A stretch of DNA of 27,500 nucleotides. Origin: Symbiodinium natans (lineage: Eukaryota > Sar > Dinophyceae > Suessiales > Symbiodiniaceae). The position numbers and the translations under genes were made by a program. The notes under the pieces were generated by a model, which was not told the DNA's origin, made no database searches, and saw nothing but the letters and a program-made list of their open reading frames with translations. Shown here in pieces: positions 9,077 to 17,147 of the stretch (its first letter is position 1; the number at the start of each line of letters is the position of its first letter). The stretch lies in NCBI GenBank assembly GCA_905221605.1, contig CAJNDS010002075.1, positions 423,842-451,341 of the forward strand, written 5' to 3'.

Positions 9077-9220
9077 AGCGACCTCGGAATCAGAAGGGTA
9101 TCTTTTTGTTTTGTCTAGACCCTAAACCCTAGCAAACCCTAAAGCCTGAACCCCAAAAAGGGGTTTATAAGGACGCCTGACCCCAAAACTCAAGAGCAGT
9201 AAGGGCCAACTCTGCATCGG
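9077..9220. mobile_element. Family B element interrupted by telomere-like sequence (copy B4)
   Basis: The left half (9077-9116, CGACCTCGGAATCAGAAGGG then TATCTTTTTG) aligns with the left half of B3 (23406-23508). The right half (9156-9220) contains AAAGGGGTTTATAAGG, identical to 16 bp in B2 (25838-25936), and continues with a similar 3' end (CAGTAAGGGCCAACTCTGCATC). Between them lie about 39 bp of CCCTAAA-like sequence (9117-9155) absent from B1, B2 and B3. Confidence 0.6.
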
Positions 9221-9627
9221 ACTTTCCGAGTTTGAGAGCAGGGTTCCAGGGTATAGGGTTTAGGGTTTAGAGTCCAAAGGATTTGGGGTTGTCCGACTAG
9301 AGGGCTTCTTTGGTGGGGCTCTTATACTAAGGATGAAAGAAAACCCTGAACCCTAAACCCACAGCCCTTTTGAGGGGCAAGTATCGCTGTAAGGTTTAGG
9401 GTTCAAGGGGACAGGGGGCTAAAGAGTGTAGCCAGTGTAGCCAAGACACTTCACGCAGCAGCAGTATCCTTGGTTGTGCAGCAACCCCGGACGTACGGAC
9501 GTACATATCTTTTTCGCTTACATGTAGTGGTATTAGTAGGAACCCGAAAGGAAACACTAAGCCGAGAAAAGCCCTAAACTCCAAACTCCCAAACGCCCAA
9601 GTAAACAAGTATACCACAGAACAATCC
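9221..9627. other. Mainly unique island
   Basis: Short repeat traces at 9250-9275 and 9340-9360; otherwise unique. Contains local duplications AGTGTAGCC (9425-9443) and CGGACGTACGGACGTAC (9487-9504). A minus-strand open frame of 85 codons (9396-9653) begins in repeat and spans the island; it has no recognisable domain and I do not support it as a gene. Confidence 0.5.
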
Positions 9628-9868
9628 CTAAACCCTAAACCCCAAACCCTCAACCCTCAACCCTAAACCCCAAGCACGAAGCCCTAAACCTAAACCCCAA
9701 ACCCTAAACTGCCCTAAACCCCAAACCCCAATTCCTAAACCCTAAACCCCAAACCCTAAACCCCAATTCCTAAACCTAAACCAAACCCTAAACCCTAAAC
9801 CCCAAACCCTAAACCCCCCACCCCAATTCCTAAACCCTAGACCCTAAACCCCAAACCCTAAACCCTAG
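9628..9868 (-). repeat. Mixed CCCTAAA / CCCCAAA array with a CCCCAATTCCTAAA motif
   Basis: A 240-bp array mixing CCCTAAA, CCCCAAA and CCCTCAA. The 15-mer CCCCAATTCCTAAAC recurs at 9726, 9761 and 9821, which shows duplication of blocks larger than one unit. Confidence 0.9.
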
Positions 9869-9986
9869 AAACTCTCCCAGCATCGGACGCGCCGGGCCCG
9901 GTCTTGCGCGCAGCGGAGAGCTGCCACGGCCAGCAGAAGTCCCGACCAAAGCTCGATCATGTCGGATCTCTCTCTCTGAAAGGGGG
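9869..9986. other. GC-rich unique island
   Basis: Contains GACGCGCCGGGCCCGG-like sequence and a CTCTCTCTCT tract (9968-9977). Several frames are open; no family recognised. Confidence 0.4.
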
Positions 9987-10121
9987 TTTAGGGTTTAGGG
10001 TTTAGGGTTTGGGGTTTGGGGTTTAGGGTCTCGGGTTTAGGGTTTAGGGTTTAGGGTTTAGGGTTTAGGGTTTAGGGTTTAGGGTTTAGGGTTTAGGGTT
10101 TAGGGTTTAGGGTTTAGGGTT
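9987..10121 (+). repeat. TTTAGGG array
   Basis: About 19 units, with two TTTGGGG units and one TCTCGGG near the start and perfect units from about 10035. Confidence 0.95.
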
Positions 10122-10555
10122 AGTAGGACTTATTGGACCCCGAACTGTAGGTAGGTTTGGAGGGGGGAGGATTCTGGTCAGGAAAACTGCTCAAGCAGCC
10201 TATGGCTTGAGAGGTGATATGAGTTAGGGCATTCATCAACACCCACTGCTGCCTTCGATTTCTAAGAGCCATGCGCATCCAACACCACGAAAAGATGTCT
10301 TGGTGGCATGAATCCAGCCTCCACGGGTTTTCATCCTAAACTCAGCAAAGCCTCTCTACCCTAAAAAGCGAAATTATGAAGCCCTGGCCCCTAAAAACCG
10401 TCAAGGCCTAAACTCCACAAAACTCCTAAGGCCTAAGCTCTAAGCCCTAACTCCTACACAAGCTAAGGTACAAGCTTAGATCTTAGGGCTCACAGGCTTC
10501 TGGGTTCGGCGTCGGGCTGATGCTGGGCCTTAGGTTTAGGGTGTTGAATTAGGGT
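10122..10555. other. 430-bp unique island
   Basis: Almost free of telomere-like sequence. A minus-strand ATG at 10332-10334 opens a 32-codon frame (MKTRGGWIHATKTSFRGVG at its start) ending with TGA at 10236-10238, and a plus-strand ATG at 10271 opens a 22-codon frame on the other strand. Neither has a recognised family. The last 160 bp are rich in CTAAG/CTAAA and may be strongly decayed repeat. Confidence 0.4.
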
Positions 10556-10576
10556 TTCAGGGGACGTTTAGGTTTG

Positions 10577-10605
10577 GGGTTTAGGGTTCCCTGAACCCTA
10601 AACCC
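10577..10605. repeat. Head-to-head junction with 13-bp perfect arms
   Basis: GGGTTTAGGGTTC (10577-10589) and its exact reverse complement GAACCCTAAACCC (10593-10605) face each other across 3 bp. A TTTAGGG tract thus changes to CCCTAAA with almost no spacer, and the CCCTAAA array continues to about 10700. Confidence 0.85.
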
Positions 10606-10700
10606 TAAACCCTAAACCTAAACCCTGAACCCTAAACCCTAAACCCTAACCCTAAACCCAAACCCTAAACCCTAAACCCTAAACCCTAAACTCCTAGACC
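10606..10700 (-). repeat. CCCTAAA array
   Basis: About 13 units with CCTAAA, CCCTGAA and CCCAAA variants; the minus-oriented side of the head-to-head junction. Confidence 0.9.
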
Positions 10701-10835
10701 CTAAGCCCTCTTCGGGTTTGGGGATGAGGGTTAAGGGCTTTACGGCTAAGGGCTTCAGGTTGGGGGGGGGTTTTGGGGATGCACAGCTACTGGTAGCCTT
10801 GCAGAAGGCTTGAAGGCGGCTTATTTTGGAATGGG

Positions 10836-11054
10836 GTTTGGGGTTTGGGGTTTAGGGTTTAGGGTTTAGGGTTTAGGGTTTAGGGTTTAGGGTTTAGGGT
10901 TTAGGGTTTAGGGTTTAGGGTTTAGGGTTTAGGGTTTAGGGTTTAGGGTTTAGGGTTAGGGTCTAGGGTTTAGGGTTAAGGGTTTACGGTTTAGGGTTTA
11001 GGGTTTAGGGTTTAGGGTTAAGGGTTTCGGGTTTAGGGCTTAGGGTTTAGGGTT
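10836..11054 (+). repeat. TTTAGGG array
   Basis: Starts with two TTTGGGG units, then about 17 perfect units, then variants (TTAGGG, TCTAGGG, TTAAGGG, TTTACGG, TTTCGGG) towards 11054. Confidence 0.95.
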
Positions 11055-11088
11055 TATATCGGGCTTTAGAGTTGGGATGTTTCCCGCT

Positions 11089-11155
11089 ATACTAACCGTC
11101 CTTAATACGGATTATAGTACCCCCTATTCTCATCCCTTTCAAGGACTGTTAGTAT
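11089..11155. mobile_element. Inverted-repeat element family C, copy 1
   Basis: 67 bp bounded by ATACTAACCGTCCTT (11089-11103) and AAGGACTGTTAGTAT (11141-11155), whose reverse complement matches the left end at 14 of 15 positions. Related to 20156-20228 through the ends and an internal GGAT-TATA stretch. A foldback or MITE-like element without coding capacity. Confidence 0.75.
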
Positions 11156-11653
11156 ACGTCAAGACTTATTCCTAGACATGCTCTAGAGATAAGGGTTCTG
11201 GGCTTTGAGGGTGTAGGGTTGAGGGTAAGGGTTCGGGGATTAAGGCTGACGGCTTAGGGTTTGGGAGGCTGGACCTCAACCGGACGCCCGCCCTCAAGTG
11301 GAGTTGACGACCCACTAACCCCAAACCCTAAACCCTAAACCTTTTTCGGACTCGTCTTCACCAGAACCGGCCCTAAAACCCGAAAGCCTGTGGCCATATA
11401 ACCCAAACCCTAAACCTTGAACCTTAAAACCCCCAACTGAAACCCTAACCCTGAATTCCTATAACCCTAGAGAACACCCTTAAACCCTGCAACCCTAAAC
11501 CCCTGAAACCCCCAAAGCCCCCAGCGCTTCGTCCCTTTGTGCTCCAAGCGGAACTGCGAGATCTTGGGCGACGCAGCGTGGGCCTGCGAGACCGAGGGAG
11601 TTGGTCCTTCTTTGGGGGGTTGAGGGTTTTAGGGTTTAGGGCTGTTGGTAGGG
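11156..11653. other. Islands with decayed arrays
   Basis: G-rich decayed repeat (11190-11265), unique island (11266-11320), CCCTAAA traces (11321-11340, 11400-11520), and the GC-rich island 11521-11620. In the latter a plus-strand frame from 11522 stays open for 33 codons to TGA 11621-11623 and includes CSKRNCEILGDAAWACE; family not recognised, possibly chance. Confidence 0.4.
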
Positions 11654-11901
11654 TTTAGGGGTTTAGGGGTTTAGGGGTTTAGGGGTTTAGGGGTTTAGGG
11701 GTTTAGGGGTTTAGGGGTTTAGGGGTTTAGGGGTTTAGGGGGTTAGGGGTTTAGGGGGTTAGGGGTTTAGGGGTTTAGGGGTTTAGGGGTTTAGGGGTTT
11801 AGGGGTTTAGGGGTTTAGGGGTTTAGGGGTTTAGGGGTTTAGGGGTTTAGGGGTTTAGGGGTTTAGGGGTTTAGGGGTTTAGGGGTTTAGGGGTTTAGGG
11901 G
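11654..11901 (+). repeat. 8-bp-unit array (TTTAGGGG)n
   Basis: 248 bp, exactly 31 units of 8 bp. Two units read GTTAGGGG but keep the 8-bp phase. It differs from the usual 7-bp unit by one G and is as uniform as the best 7-bp arrays. Similar 8-bp arrays lie at 22552-22607 and 26811-26938. Confidence 0.95.
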
Positions 11902-12285
11902 TTTTAGGATTTAGGGCTGTAGGGTTGATAGGGTTTAGGGATTTAGGGTTTTCGGGTTTAAGGTTTTAGGGTTGTACGTTCTCTGGGGTTTAGGGTTTTA
12001 AGGTCTAGTAAGGGCTGTAAGGATTTTCGGGTCTAAGTTGTCTTTGGGGTGTTTTGGTTTTCAGGGCTTAGGGCCTTAGGGTTTCCAGGGCTTTTGGGGG
12101 GCTTTCGGGTGTTTGAAGGTTTTTTGGGTGTTTTGGGCTTTGGGATTTAGGGTCTTTAGGGTTTTAGGGCTTGGGTTTAGGGCGTCTTGGGGTTTCAAGG
12201 TGTGTGTAGGGTCTGGGGCTTGGGGGATCTTGGGGTTTTGGGGTTCGGGTTTAGGGTATAGGGTCGTAGGACAAGTGTCTCTGTG
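11902..12285 (+). repeat. Strongly decayed G/T-rich telomere-like sequence
   Basis: TTTAGGG-like units separated by irregular G/T-rich sequence (TTTTGGG, TTTCGGG, TTGGGG). Open frames here (12113-12520 plus strand, 12076-12369 minus strand) translate repeat and the adjacent microsatellite and are rejected as genes. Confidence 0.75.
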
Positions 12286-12372
12286 TGTGTGTGTACATAT
12301 ACATATGTGTATATGTATACTGATATGTATGCCTAGACAGGAAGATAGATGGATAAATAGATGGATCATTGC
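12286..12372. repeat. GT / TATG / GATA-GATG microsatellite
   Basis: (TG)n at the start, then TACATATACATATGTGTATATG, then GATAGATGGATAAATAGATGG. Related in style to 2841-2960. Confidence 0.9.
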
Positions 12373-12843
12373 TGTTATTTATACCCTACAAATACTCAAA
12401 TCCTCGGTAAGGTACCACCTTCGGGGTAGGAGCTGGGACCCCTTGACCCAATACGAGCGCGGTTTAGGGTTTGAGTCTGCAAGGAAAACCCTAAACATTT
12501 ATATAGAGTTTAAGTTTTAGGGTTTAGGGTGCTGGCTTTCGATTCCAACCCTAAACCATACAGCATAGACCCCTGAAACCCTAAACCCTAAACCCTAAAT
12601 AACCCCTAAGGTCACTTGTGAATGAATGGCCTGTGGCTATAATACACAGCATTCGGCTCGGCGTCTTGGCTCGGGTGACGAATTACGGGTAGGGTTTAGG
12701 GTTTAGGGTCTAGGGTCTAGGGTTTAGGGGGATTCAGGGTTCAGGGTTTAGGGTTGAGGGTTTAGGGTTTAAGGCAGTTTACGGGTTCAGGGTTTAAGGG
12801 TTCAGGGTATAGGGTTTGGGGTTCAAGGCCACCTGCCTTTCCA
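12373..12843. other. Islands with short arrays of both orientations
   Basis: Unique 12373-12460 and 12606-12688; TTTAGGG traces 12461-12535; CCCTAAA 12547-12600; TTTAGGG with TTCAGGG, TTGAGGG and TCTAGGG variants 12689-12820. No supported gene. Confidence 0.55.
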
Positions 12844-12948
12844 ATGTCACTTGCACACGTGAGCAAGCAGCTTGTCCGTCTCCATTTCCTGCAGGCAGCA
12901 GCCCAATGGATCATGTGGGATGCTCATGAAGGGTTCAGAAAGGGCTAG
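12844..12948 (+). other. Exon-like ORF with a good internal splice acceptor
   Basis: An ATG at 12844 opens 34 codons to TAG 12946-12948. The island also carries a classic acceptor, TCCATTTCCTGCAG, ending at 12896; the frame after it (AAAQWIMWDAHEGFRKG) is the same frame. This is compatible with a terminal exon or a small ORF, but no family is recognised and the length is not significant by itself. Confidence 0.2.
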
Positions 12949-13067
12949 GGTTGATAGAGGGTTCAGGGTTCTGGGTTCAGGGTTCAGGGTTTAGGTTTTA
13001 GGGTTTAAGGTTTAGGGTTTAGGGTTTAGGGTTTAGGGTTTAGGGTTTAGGGTTTAGGGTTTAGGGC
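12949..13067 (+). repeat. TTCAGGG units leading into TTTAGGG array
   Basis: A few TTCAGGG units, then TTTTAGGG/TTTAAGG variants, then eight perfect TTTAGGG units directly abutting family B copy B1. The order repeats that of 1138-1325. Confidence 0.9.
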
Positions 13068-13076
13068 TACTACACC

Positions 13077-13175
13077 TGGGAGTAACCAGGATGAAAAAGG
13101 GTGCCCTTTTTTGCTTAAGGTGGTTGATAAGGGAACCTAAAACTACCAAAAAAGGGAATAAGGGTACTACTGGGC
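13077..13175. mobile_element. Family B element, copy B1
   Basis: 99 bp, the same length as B2 (25838-25936), and closely similar: AGTAACC, AAAAAGGGTGCCCTTTTTTGC, TAAGGGAACCTAAA, and AAAGGGAATAAGGGTACTAC then TGGGCATCC are shared. The ends are inverted: GCCCAGTAGTACCC read inward from the right matches the left end of B2. Within it, AAAAAGGGTGCCCTTTTTT is itself a near-perfect palindrome. Non-coding, MITE-like. Confidence 0.85.
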
Positions 13176-13479
13176 ATCCTAGAAGGGAACCACGCTCAAT
13201 ATAGATCCCCTCCACCAATGATGAAGCACATCTTCGACCCGCAAAAATCTCTCTCTTCTGGGGCTTGAGGGAGTTTAGGGTTTAGGATTTGACGGAGTTT
13301 AGGGGGCGGAGGTGGTGTGGGGAGGGGGGGGGGGAGGGATGGTGGTTAGGGCCGTTTGGGATTTAGGGTCTAGGTTTTACGGTTTTGGTGGCGAAGCCCG
13401 AAGTAAGCAGCCTAGGTTCCAAGCCCTAAGCAACAAGACGAGGAGACACCTTGAAGGCCTGAAGGCGTGTAACTCTTGA
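13176..13479. other. Unique island and G-rich tract
   Basis: Unique 13176-13265, short TTTAGGG traces 13270-13300, a poly-G/A tract at 13310-13340, then unique sequence to 13479. No supported gene. Confidence 0.5.
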
Positions 13480-13490
13480 ACCCTCAGCCC

Positions 13491-13543
<53 letters not shown>

Positions 13544-13566
13544 ACCCTAAACCCTAAACCCTAAAC
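13480..13566 (-). repeat. CCCTCAA variant array then CCCTAAA
   Basis: About eight CCCTCAA units (13490-13546, TTGAGGG on the other strand) followed by three CCCTAAA units. The same rare variant dominates the plus-oriented array at 13654-13745. Confidence 0.95.
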
Positions 13567-13585
13567 GCCGACCCCCCCCCCCCCC

Positions 13586-13684
13586 AGTGAGGAAGCCGTC
13601 CGCCTTCTCCAACGCAGACTCGCACTCTTGAAACTGTGCCTGGAGGAGGGCTTGGGGTTGAGGGTTGAGGCGAAGGCTGAGAGT

Positions 13685-13687
<3 letters not shown>
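13586..13687 (+). other. Exon-like open island with amphipathic helix
   Basis: A C14 tract followed by AG at 13586-13587 looks like a 3' splice acceptor. The frame from 13586 runs 33 codons to TGA 13685-13687 and encodes SEEAVRLLQRRLALLKLCLE, a leucine-rich amphipathic helix, before entering TTGAGGG repeat. Protein-like in composition, no family recognised, and the length alone is not significant. Confidence 0.2.
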
Positions 13688-13744
<57 letters not shown>

Positions 13745-13786
13745 GGTTTAGGGTTTAGGGTTTAGGGTTTAGGGTTTAGGGTTTAT
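13654..13786 (+). repeat. TTGAGGG variant array then TTTAGGG
   Basis: Two TTGAGGG units, a short interruption, about nine more TTGAGGG units (13683-13745), then six TTTAGGG units. Inverted relative to the CCCTCAA array 100 bp to the left. Confidence 0.95.
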
Positions 13787-14158
13787 GGTTTTGGGTTCAG
13801 GGTTTAATGCGCAATACTTTGCGCTCGGAGGGGAGCTGAACAATCTGCGAACCCATGTGTGATGTCCTTGCTTTGCAAACATACGGGCTCCTGCCCAACT
13901 CGCACTTAGGTTTCAAGGCAACATATAGGAGTTAGGGTCTACATGGGGTAATATTTGGGAGTCCGGCGATGTTCCCTCATCCTCCAAACCTTTTCACAAG
14001 ATCTGTTACGAAGTCGGCGCAAAAACACGGAGACACTTCAGCCCCTTAGGATCAGTTTGCGGGTGAGGCACAAACCTAACCTTTGGAAATCTGGTCCCTG
14101 GACCTTAACCCCCTGTATATCCCCTAAACCCCGCCTGAGCCTCCAACCCCCACCCCTA
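13787..14158. other. 370-bp unique island with a 73-codon open frame
   Basis: Plus-strand frame 13955-14176 is open for 73 codons and encodes a basic segment (SQDLLRSRRKNTETLQPLRI) but lacks an ATG start, and its last codons are CCCTAAA repeat. It could be a decayed exon. No family recognised. Confidence 0.25.
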
Positions 14159-14287
14159 AACCCTAAACGGCCCTAAACCCTAAATCCTAAACCCTAAACC
14201 CTAAACCCTAAACCCTAAACCCTAAACCCTAAACCCTAAACCCTAAACCCTAAACCCCTTAACCCTAAACCCCTTAACCCTAAACCC
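14159..14287 (-). repeat. CCCTAAA array
   Basis: About 17 units, perfect in the middle, ending in CCCCTTAACCCTAAA variants. Confidence 0.95.
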
Positions 14288-14306
14288 TTCAGCACCGAAA
14301 CTTTGA

Positions 14307-14402
14307 GTTCCCCGTAGGCTGTTAGACGACAGCCTTAATCTGCGACTCCAGGGCATAGAGCGCACGGACCTGTTTGCCAGGGCCCCAGATTGGGCATCAA
14401 CG
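14307..14402 (+). other. Exon-like open island
   Basis: After TGA 14304-14306 the frame is open for about 32 codons until the next TTTAGGG array and reads RRLLDDSLNLRLQGIERTD at its start, then LFARAPDWAST. Composition is protein-like, no family recognised, no start codon. A candidate exon relic. Confidence 0.18.
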
Positions 14403-14472
14403 GGTTTAGGGTTTAGGTTTAGGGTTTAGGGCTTAGGGCTTAGGGTTTAGGGTTTAGGGTCTAGGATCTAGG
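14403..14472 (+). repeat. Degenerate TTTAGGG array
   Basis: Nine to ten units with TTTAGG, CTTAGGG and TCTAGG variants. Confidence 0.85.
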
Positions 14473-14813
14473 GCGGCTTGGGGCTTAGAGGTTTAGGGCT
14501 TGGCAATTTCGGGATGTGTGTTTAAAATGTTTTTGCAAGTTCCTGGGGAAAAAGTCGAAGCAGGGAGTCCCTTTCGGAGGGAGAGTTGTCCAGTCGGTTC
14601 TCCTTGAGCCTGCGAGCCATTGCGTGATGCTGCATGCAGGCTTGCCCTGTCGAGGGCCAGAGCTGCTCTTCTGAGAGAGCTGGTGAGAACGGCGAAGGCT
14701 GGGAACAACATTCGGGTGCTGGCCCAGCCCCCCCCTTGACCCTAAACCCTAAACCCTAAACCCTTAACCCTAAACCCTAAACCGCCACGTCGAGGCCACC
14801 TGTTGCCGCCCTG
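14473..14813. other. Unique island 14500-14735 followed by CCCTAAA
   Basis: Two overlapping frames are open: a minus-strand frame (14493-14711, 72 codons) and a plus-strand frame from 14611 to TGA 14737-14739 (42 codons, LALSRARAALLRELVRTAKA). The second is more protein-like but neither is recognised. 14741-14784 is a short CCCTAAA array and 14785-14813 unique. Confidence 0.3.
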
Positions 14814-15114
14814 TTTAGGGTTTAGGGTTTAGGGATTAGGGTTTAGGGTTTAGGGTTTAGGGTTTAGGGTGTAGGGTGTAGGGTTTAGGGTTTAGGGTTT
14901 AGGGTTTAGGGTTTAGGGTTTAGGGTTTAGGGTTTAGGGTTTAGGGTTTAGGGTTTAGGGTTTAGGGTTTAGGGTTTAGGGTTTAGGGTTTAGGGTTTAG
15001 GGTTTAGGGTTTAGGGTTTATGGTGTAGGGTTTAGGGTTTAGGGTTTAGGGTTTAGGGTTTAGGGTTTAGGGTTTAGGGTTTAGGGTTTAGGGTTTAGGG
15101 TTTAGGGTTTAGGG
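14814..15114 (+). repeat. Largest TTTAGGG array in the window
   Basis: About 300 bp and 43 units, almost perfect, with ATTAGGG near 14833, two TGTAGGG units at about 14868-14882, and one TTTATGG/TGTAGGG pair near 15018-15030. In comparison, functional telomeres are usually longer and terminal. Confidence 0.95.
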
Positions 15115-15303
15115 CTGACCCTTAACGCTAAACGTCTTCGGGGCTTAGGGTTTGGGGTTTAGGGGTCTTGGTCCCTAAGCCCTAAACCCTAGACCCTAAA
15201 CCCTGAACCCTAAACTAATCCAAACCCTAAACCATTAAAGCATGTTGTTCTTTCGGGATTGGTAGGGGCTTGGGGGCTTTTAAATCGTGAAGCCTCACGA
15301 AGC
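15115..15303. other. Short unique stretch and decayed CCCTAAA
   Basis: 15168-15232 is decayed CCCTAAA facing a TTTAGGGG unit at 15157 (another head-to-head arrangement with a spacer); 15233-15303 is unique. Confidence 0.6.
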
Positions 15304-15408
15304 TTATAGGGTTCTTAAGGGAGGGGAGTTCAAGGGTTAGCATGTAACCCAAGGTTCCCTAATGCTCTCCACTACTCCCTGAGGCTCCATAAGCTTCCCT
15401 AAGGTAAC
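15304..15408. repeat. Dispersed repeat family A, copy 2
   Basis: Matches 1910-2015 in the same orientation: TTATAGGGTTCTTAAGGGAG corresponds to TTATGGGGTTCTTACGGGAG, and CATAAGCTTCCCTAAGGT to CCTAAGCTTCCCTAAGGT. The 3' end passes directly into a CCCTAAA array. Confidence 0.75.
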
Positions 15409-15465
15409 CCTAAACCCTAAACCCTAAACCCTAATTCCTAAACCCTAAACCCTAAACCCTAAACT
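15409..15465 (-). repeat. CCCTAAA array
   Basis: About eight units with one AATTCCTAAA variant, the same variant motif as in 9726-9835. Confidence 0.9.
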
Positions 15466-15473
15466 CTGGATCC

Positions 15474-15680
15474 TCAGACCCTGAGGCCCGCCTCCTGGAT
15501 GGTGAGGCTGTCCATGTGGTTGTGCTTCCATTTCGACGCAAAGGACATGACCGTCGTGACTTTCTGAGGCAGGTCGGGGGGTGTCTCGGGTGTGTCGGGG
15601 GGGCGGGGGCGAGGGGACTTAGTTCGGGTGCCCTTGCAACTACCTGGATCACCCCGGTTGTCTTGGGGTGGAAGAAGCTC
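15474..15680 (-). other. Possible terminal exon, minus strand
   Basis: Reading leftwards, a pyrimidine-rich tract with CTGCCTCAG (a good acceptor, ending near 15568) precedes about 30 codons that end at TGA (15474-15476). The product reads KVTTVMSFASKWKHNHMDSL and ends TIQEAGLRV. The same frame stays open upstream to a TAG near 15680 (68 codons) through a Pro/Arg-rich stretch. Two other overlapping frames are also open. No family recognised. Confidence 0.25.
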
Positions 15681-16514
15681 CTAAACCTCCGAAACCTCCT
15701 AAACTCCCTAAACTCCCTGAACCCCTAAACCCCCCCTAAACCCCCCAAACCCCCCAAAAATCCCCTAAACCCCCTAAGCCCTCTAAACCCCCTACCCTGT
15801 GAACCCAGCTGAGAGATTGAAGGGGTTTGGGGTTTAGGGTTTAGGGTTTCCCTGATTTCAAAACTCTTCAAGGGATTATCTAGGATGCCTAATTCCCAAG
15901 ATCCTTACCAAGAAACGACCAGTGGGTCACCATGAGGGGGTCCATCACCAACTCCGACGCAAACCCCAAAACCCTAAACTCCAAAGCCTAAACCCATGGC
16001 CCATGCCCATGCCCTTGCAAAAAGCAGCTGGGTGCCGCACAGCGGGCGGAAGGATGTGCGGTTTAGGGGTTTAGGGATTAAGGGTTTAGGGTTTAGGGTT
16101 TCAGGGCCTAGGGTTTAAGGTTTTGGGTGCTTGTGGTGTTCGAGGGTTGGTAGGGTGTCTAAACACAGGGCGAGCTCCTCCACCGTACCATACATCCCCT
16201 AAAACCTAAACCCTAAATCCTAAACCCTAAACCCTAAGCCCTAAACCCTCAGCCCTAAACCCTAAGCTGGCTGTCAAGGACTTCGGGCTCAGGGGACTCT
16301 TCAACTGAGGGCCCCCTTGAGCCCCGCTTTGCCTGATTTCCCCTACTGAGAACCTAGGGTTAAGGGTTTAGGGTTTAGGGTTTAGGGTTCAGGGCTCAAA
16401 ACTCGAGATGTCGGGCCTCGGTCGCGCGCTTTTCAATGTTCCCTGTCGCATTACAGGGTTTTGATTTGACCCTTGCTCGTATAAGATTCATGGGCCCAGA
16501 TACCAAACCAACAA
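15681..16514. other. Islands with decayed arrays of both strands
   Basis: C-rich decayed repeat 15681-15800; TTTAGGG 15825-15850; unique 15851-15958; unique 15990-16060; TTTAGGG variants 16061-16130; unique 16131-16198; CCCTAAA 16199-16265; unique 16266-16352; TTTAGGG 16353-16390; unique 16391-16514. An ATG at 16408 opens an 18-codon frame ending at TGA 16462-16464. No supported gene. Confidence 0.5.
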
Positions 16515-16643
16515 ACCCTAAAAACCCTAAAAACCCTAAAAACCCCTAAAAACCCTAAAAACCCTAAAAACCCTAAAAACCCTAAAAACCCTAAAAACCC
16601 TAAAAACCCTAAAAACCCTAAAAACCCTAAAAACCCTAAAAAC
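16515..16643 (-). repeat. 9-bp-unit array (CCCTAAAAA)n
   Basis: About 14 units of CCCTAAAAA (TTTTTAGGG on the G-rich strand), one with an extra C. This adds two T residues to the standard unit. It decays into A/C-rich sequence up to about 16800. Confidence 0.95.
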
Positions 16644-16797
16644 CCTTAAAACCCTAAAAGCCCTAAAAACCCCAAACACCGCAAAAAAAAACCTAAAAAC
16701 CCAAAACACCAAAAACCCTAAAAACCACCCCCAAAACCCAAAAAAAACAAAAACCCTAAAACACTACAAGCCCGAAAAAACCAAATTACACGAACAA
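16644..16797 (-). repeat. Decayed A/C-rich continuation of the 9-bp array
   Basis: CCCTAAAAG, CCCAAACACC, poly-A and AACCCAAAA steps; no gene seen. Confidence 0.7.
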
Positions 16798-16920
16798 ATG
16801 CAAAACAAACCTAAAGCCCTGCGCCTTGTTATCCTTGCCGGTGACCCCGTCAGGGTAATACCTCGAGAAGCGGATGCTCCGAAAACCCTCAGCGTCAAGG
16901 GTTCAGGGCTTAGGGCTTAG
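16798..16920 (+). other. Small ATG-initiated ORF in an island
   Basis: An ATG at 16798 opens 40 codons ending at TAG 16918-16920, inside the following array. The central part, ALRLVILAGDPVRVIPREAD, has the alternating hydrophobic/charged look of a folded domain edge. No family recognised. The last seven codons come from repeat, so if real it is probably a relic or an exon truncated by the array. Confidence 0.22.
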
Positions 16921-17147
16921 GGTTTAGGGTTTAGGGCTTAGGGTTTAGGGTTTAGGGTTTAGGGTTTAGGGTTTAGGGTTTAGGGTTTAGGGTTTAGGGT
17001 TTAGGGTTTAGGGTTTAGGGTTTAGGGTTTAGGGTTAGGTTTAGGGTTTAGGGTTTAGGGTTTAGGGTTTAGGGTTTAGGGTTTAGGGTTTAGGGTTTAG
17101 GGTTTAGGGTTTAGGGTTTAGGGTTTAGGGTTTAGGGTTTAGGGTTT
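16904..17147 (+). repeat. Long TTTAGGG array
   Basis: About 35 units. Some CTTAGGG units at the start and one unit lacking a G and T (GGTTAGGTTTAGGG, near 17033); otherwise perfect. Confidence 0.95.

Noticed and set aside
9396-9653. 85-codon minus-strand frame
   Set aside because: Its start lies in CCCTAAA-derived codons, no domain is recognisable, and the hydrophobic composition follows from G/T-rich minus-strand sequence.
12076-12520. Long open frames on both strands (97 and 135 codons)
   Set aside because: They translate decayed TTTAGGG-like sequence and a GT/TATG microsatellite (Ile/His/Thr-rich or Gly/Phe/Val-rich), so they are compositional.
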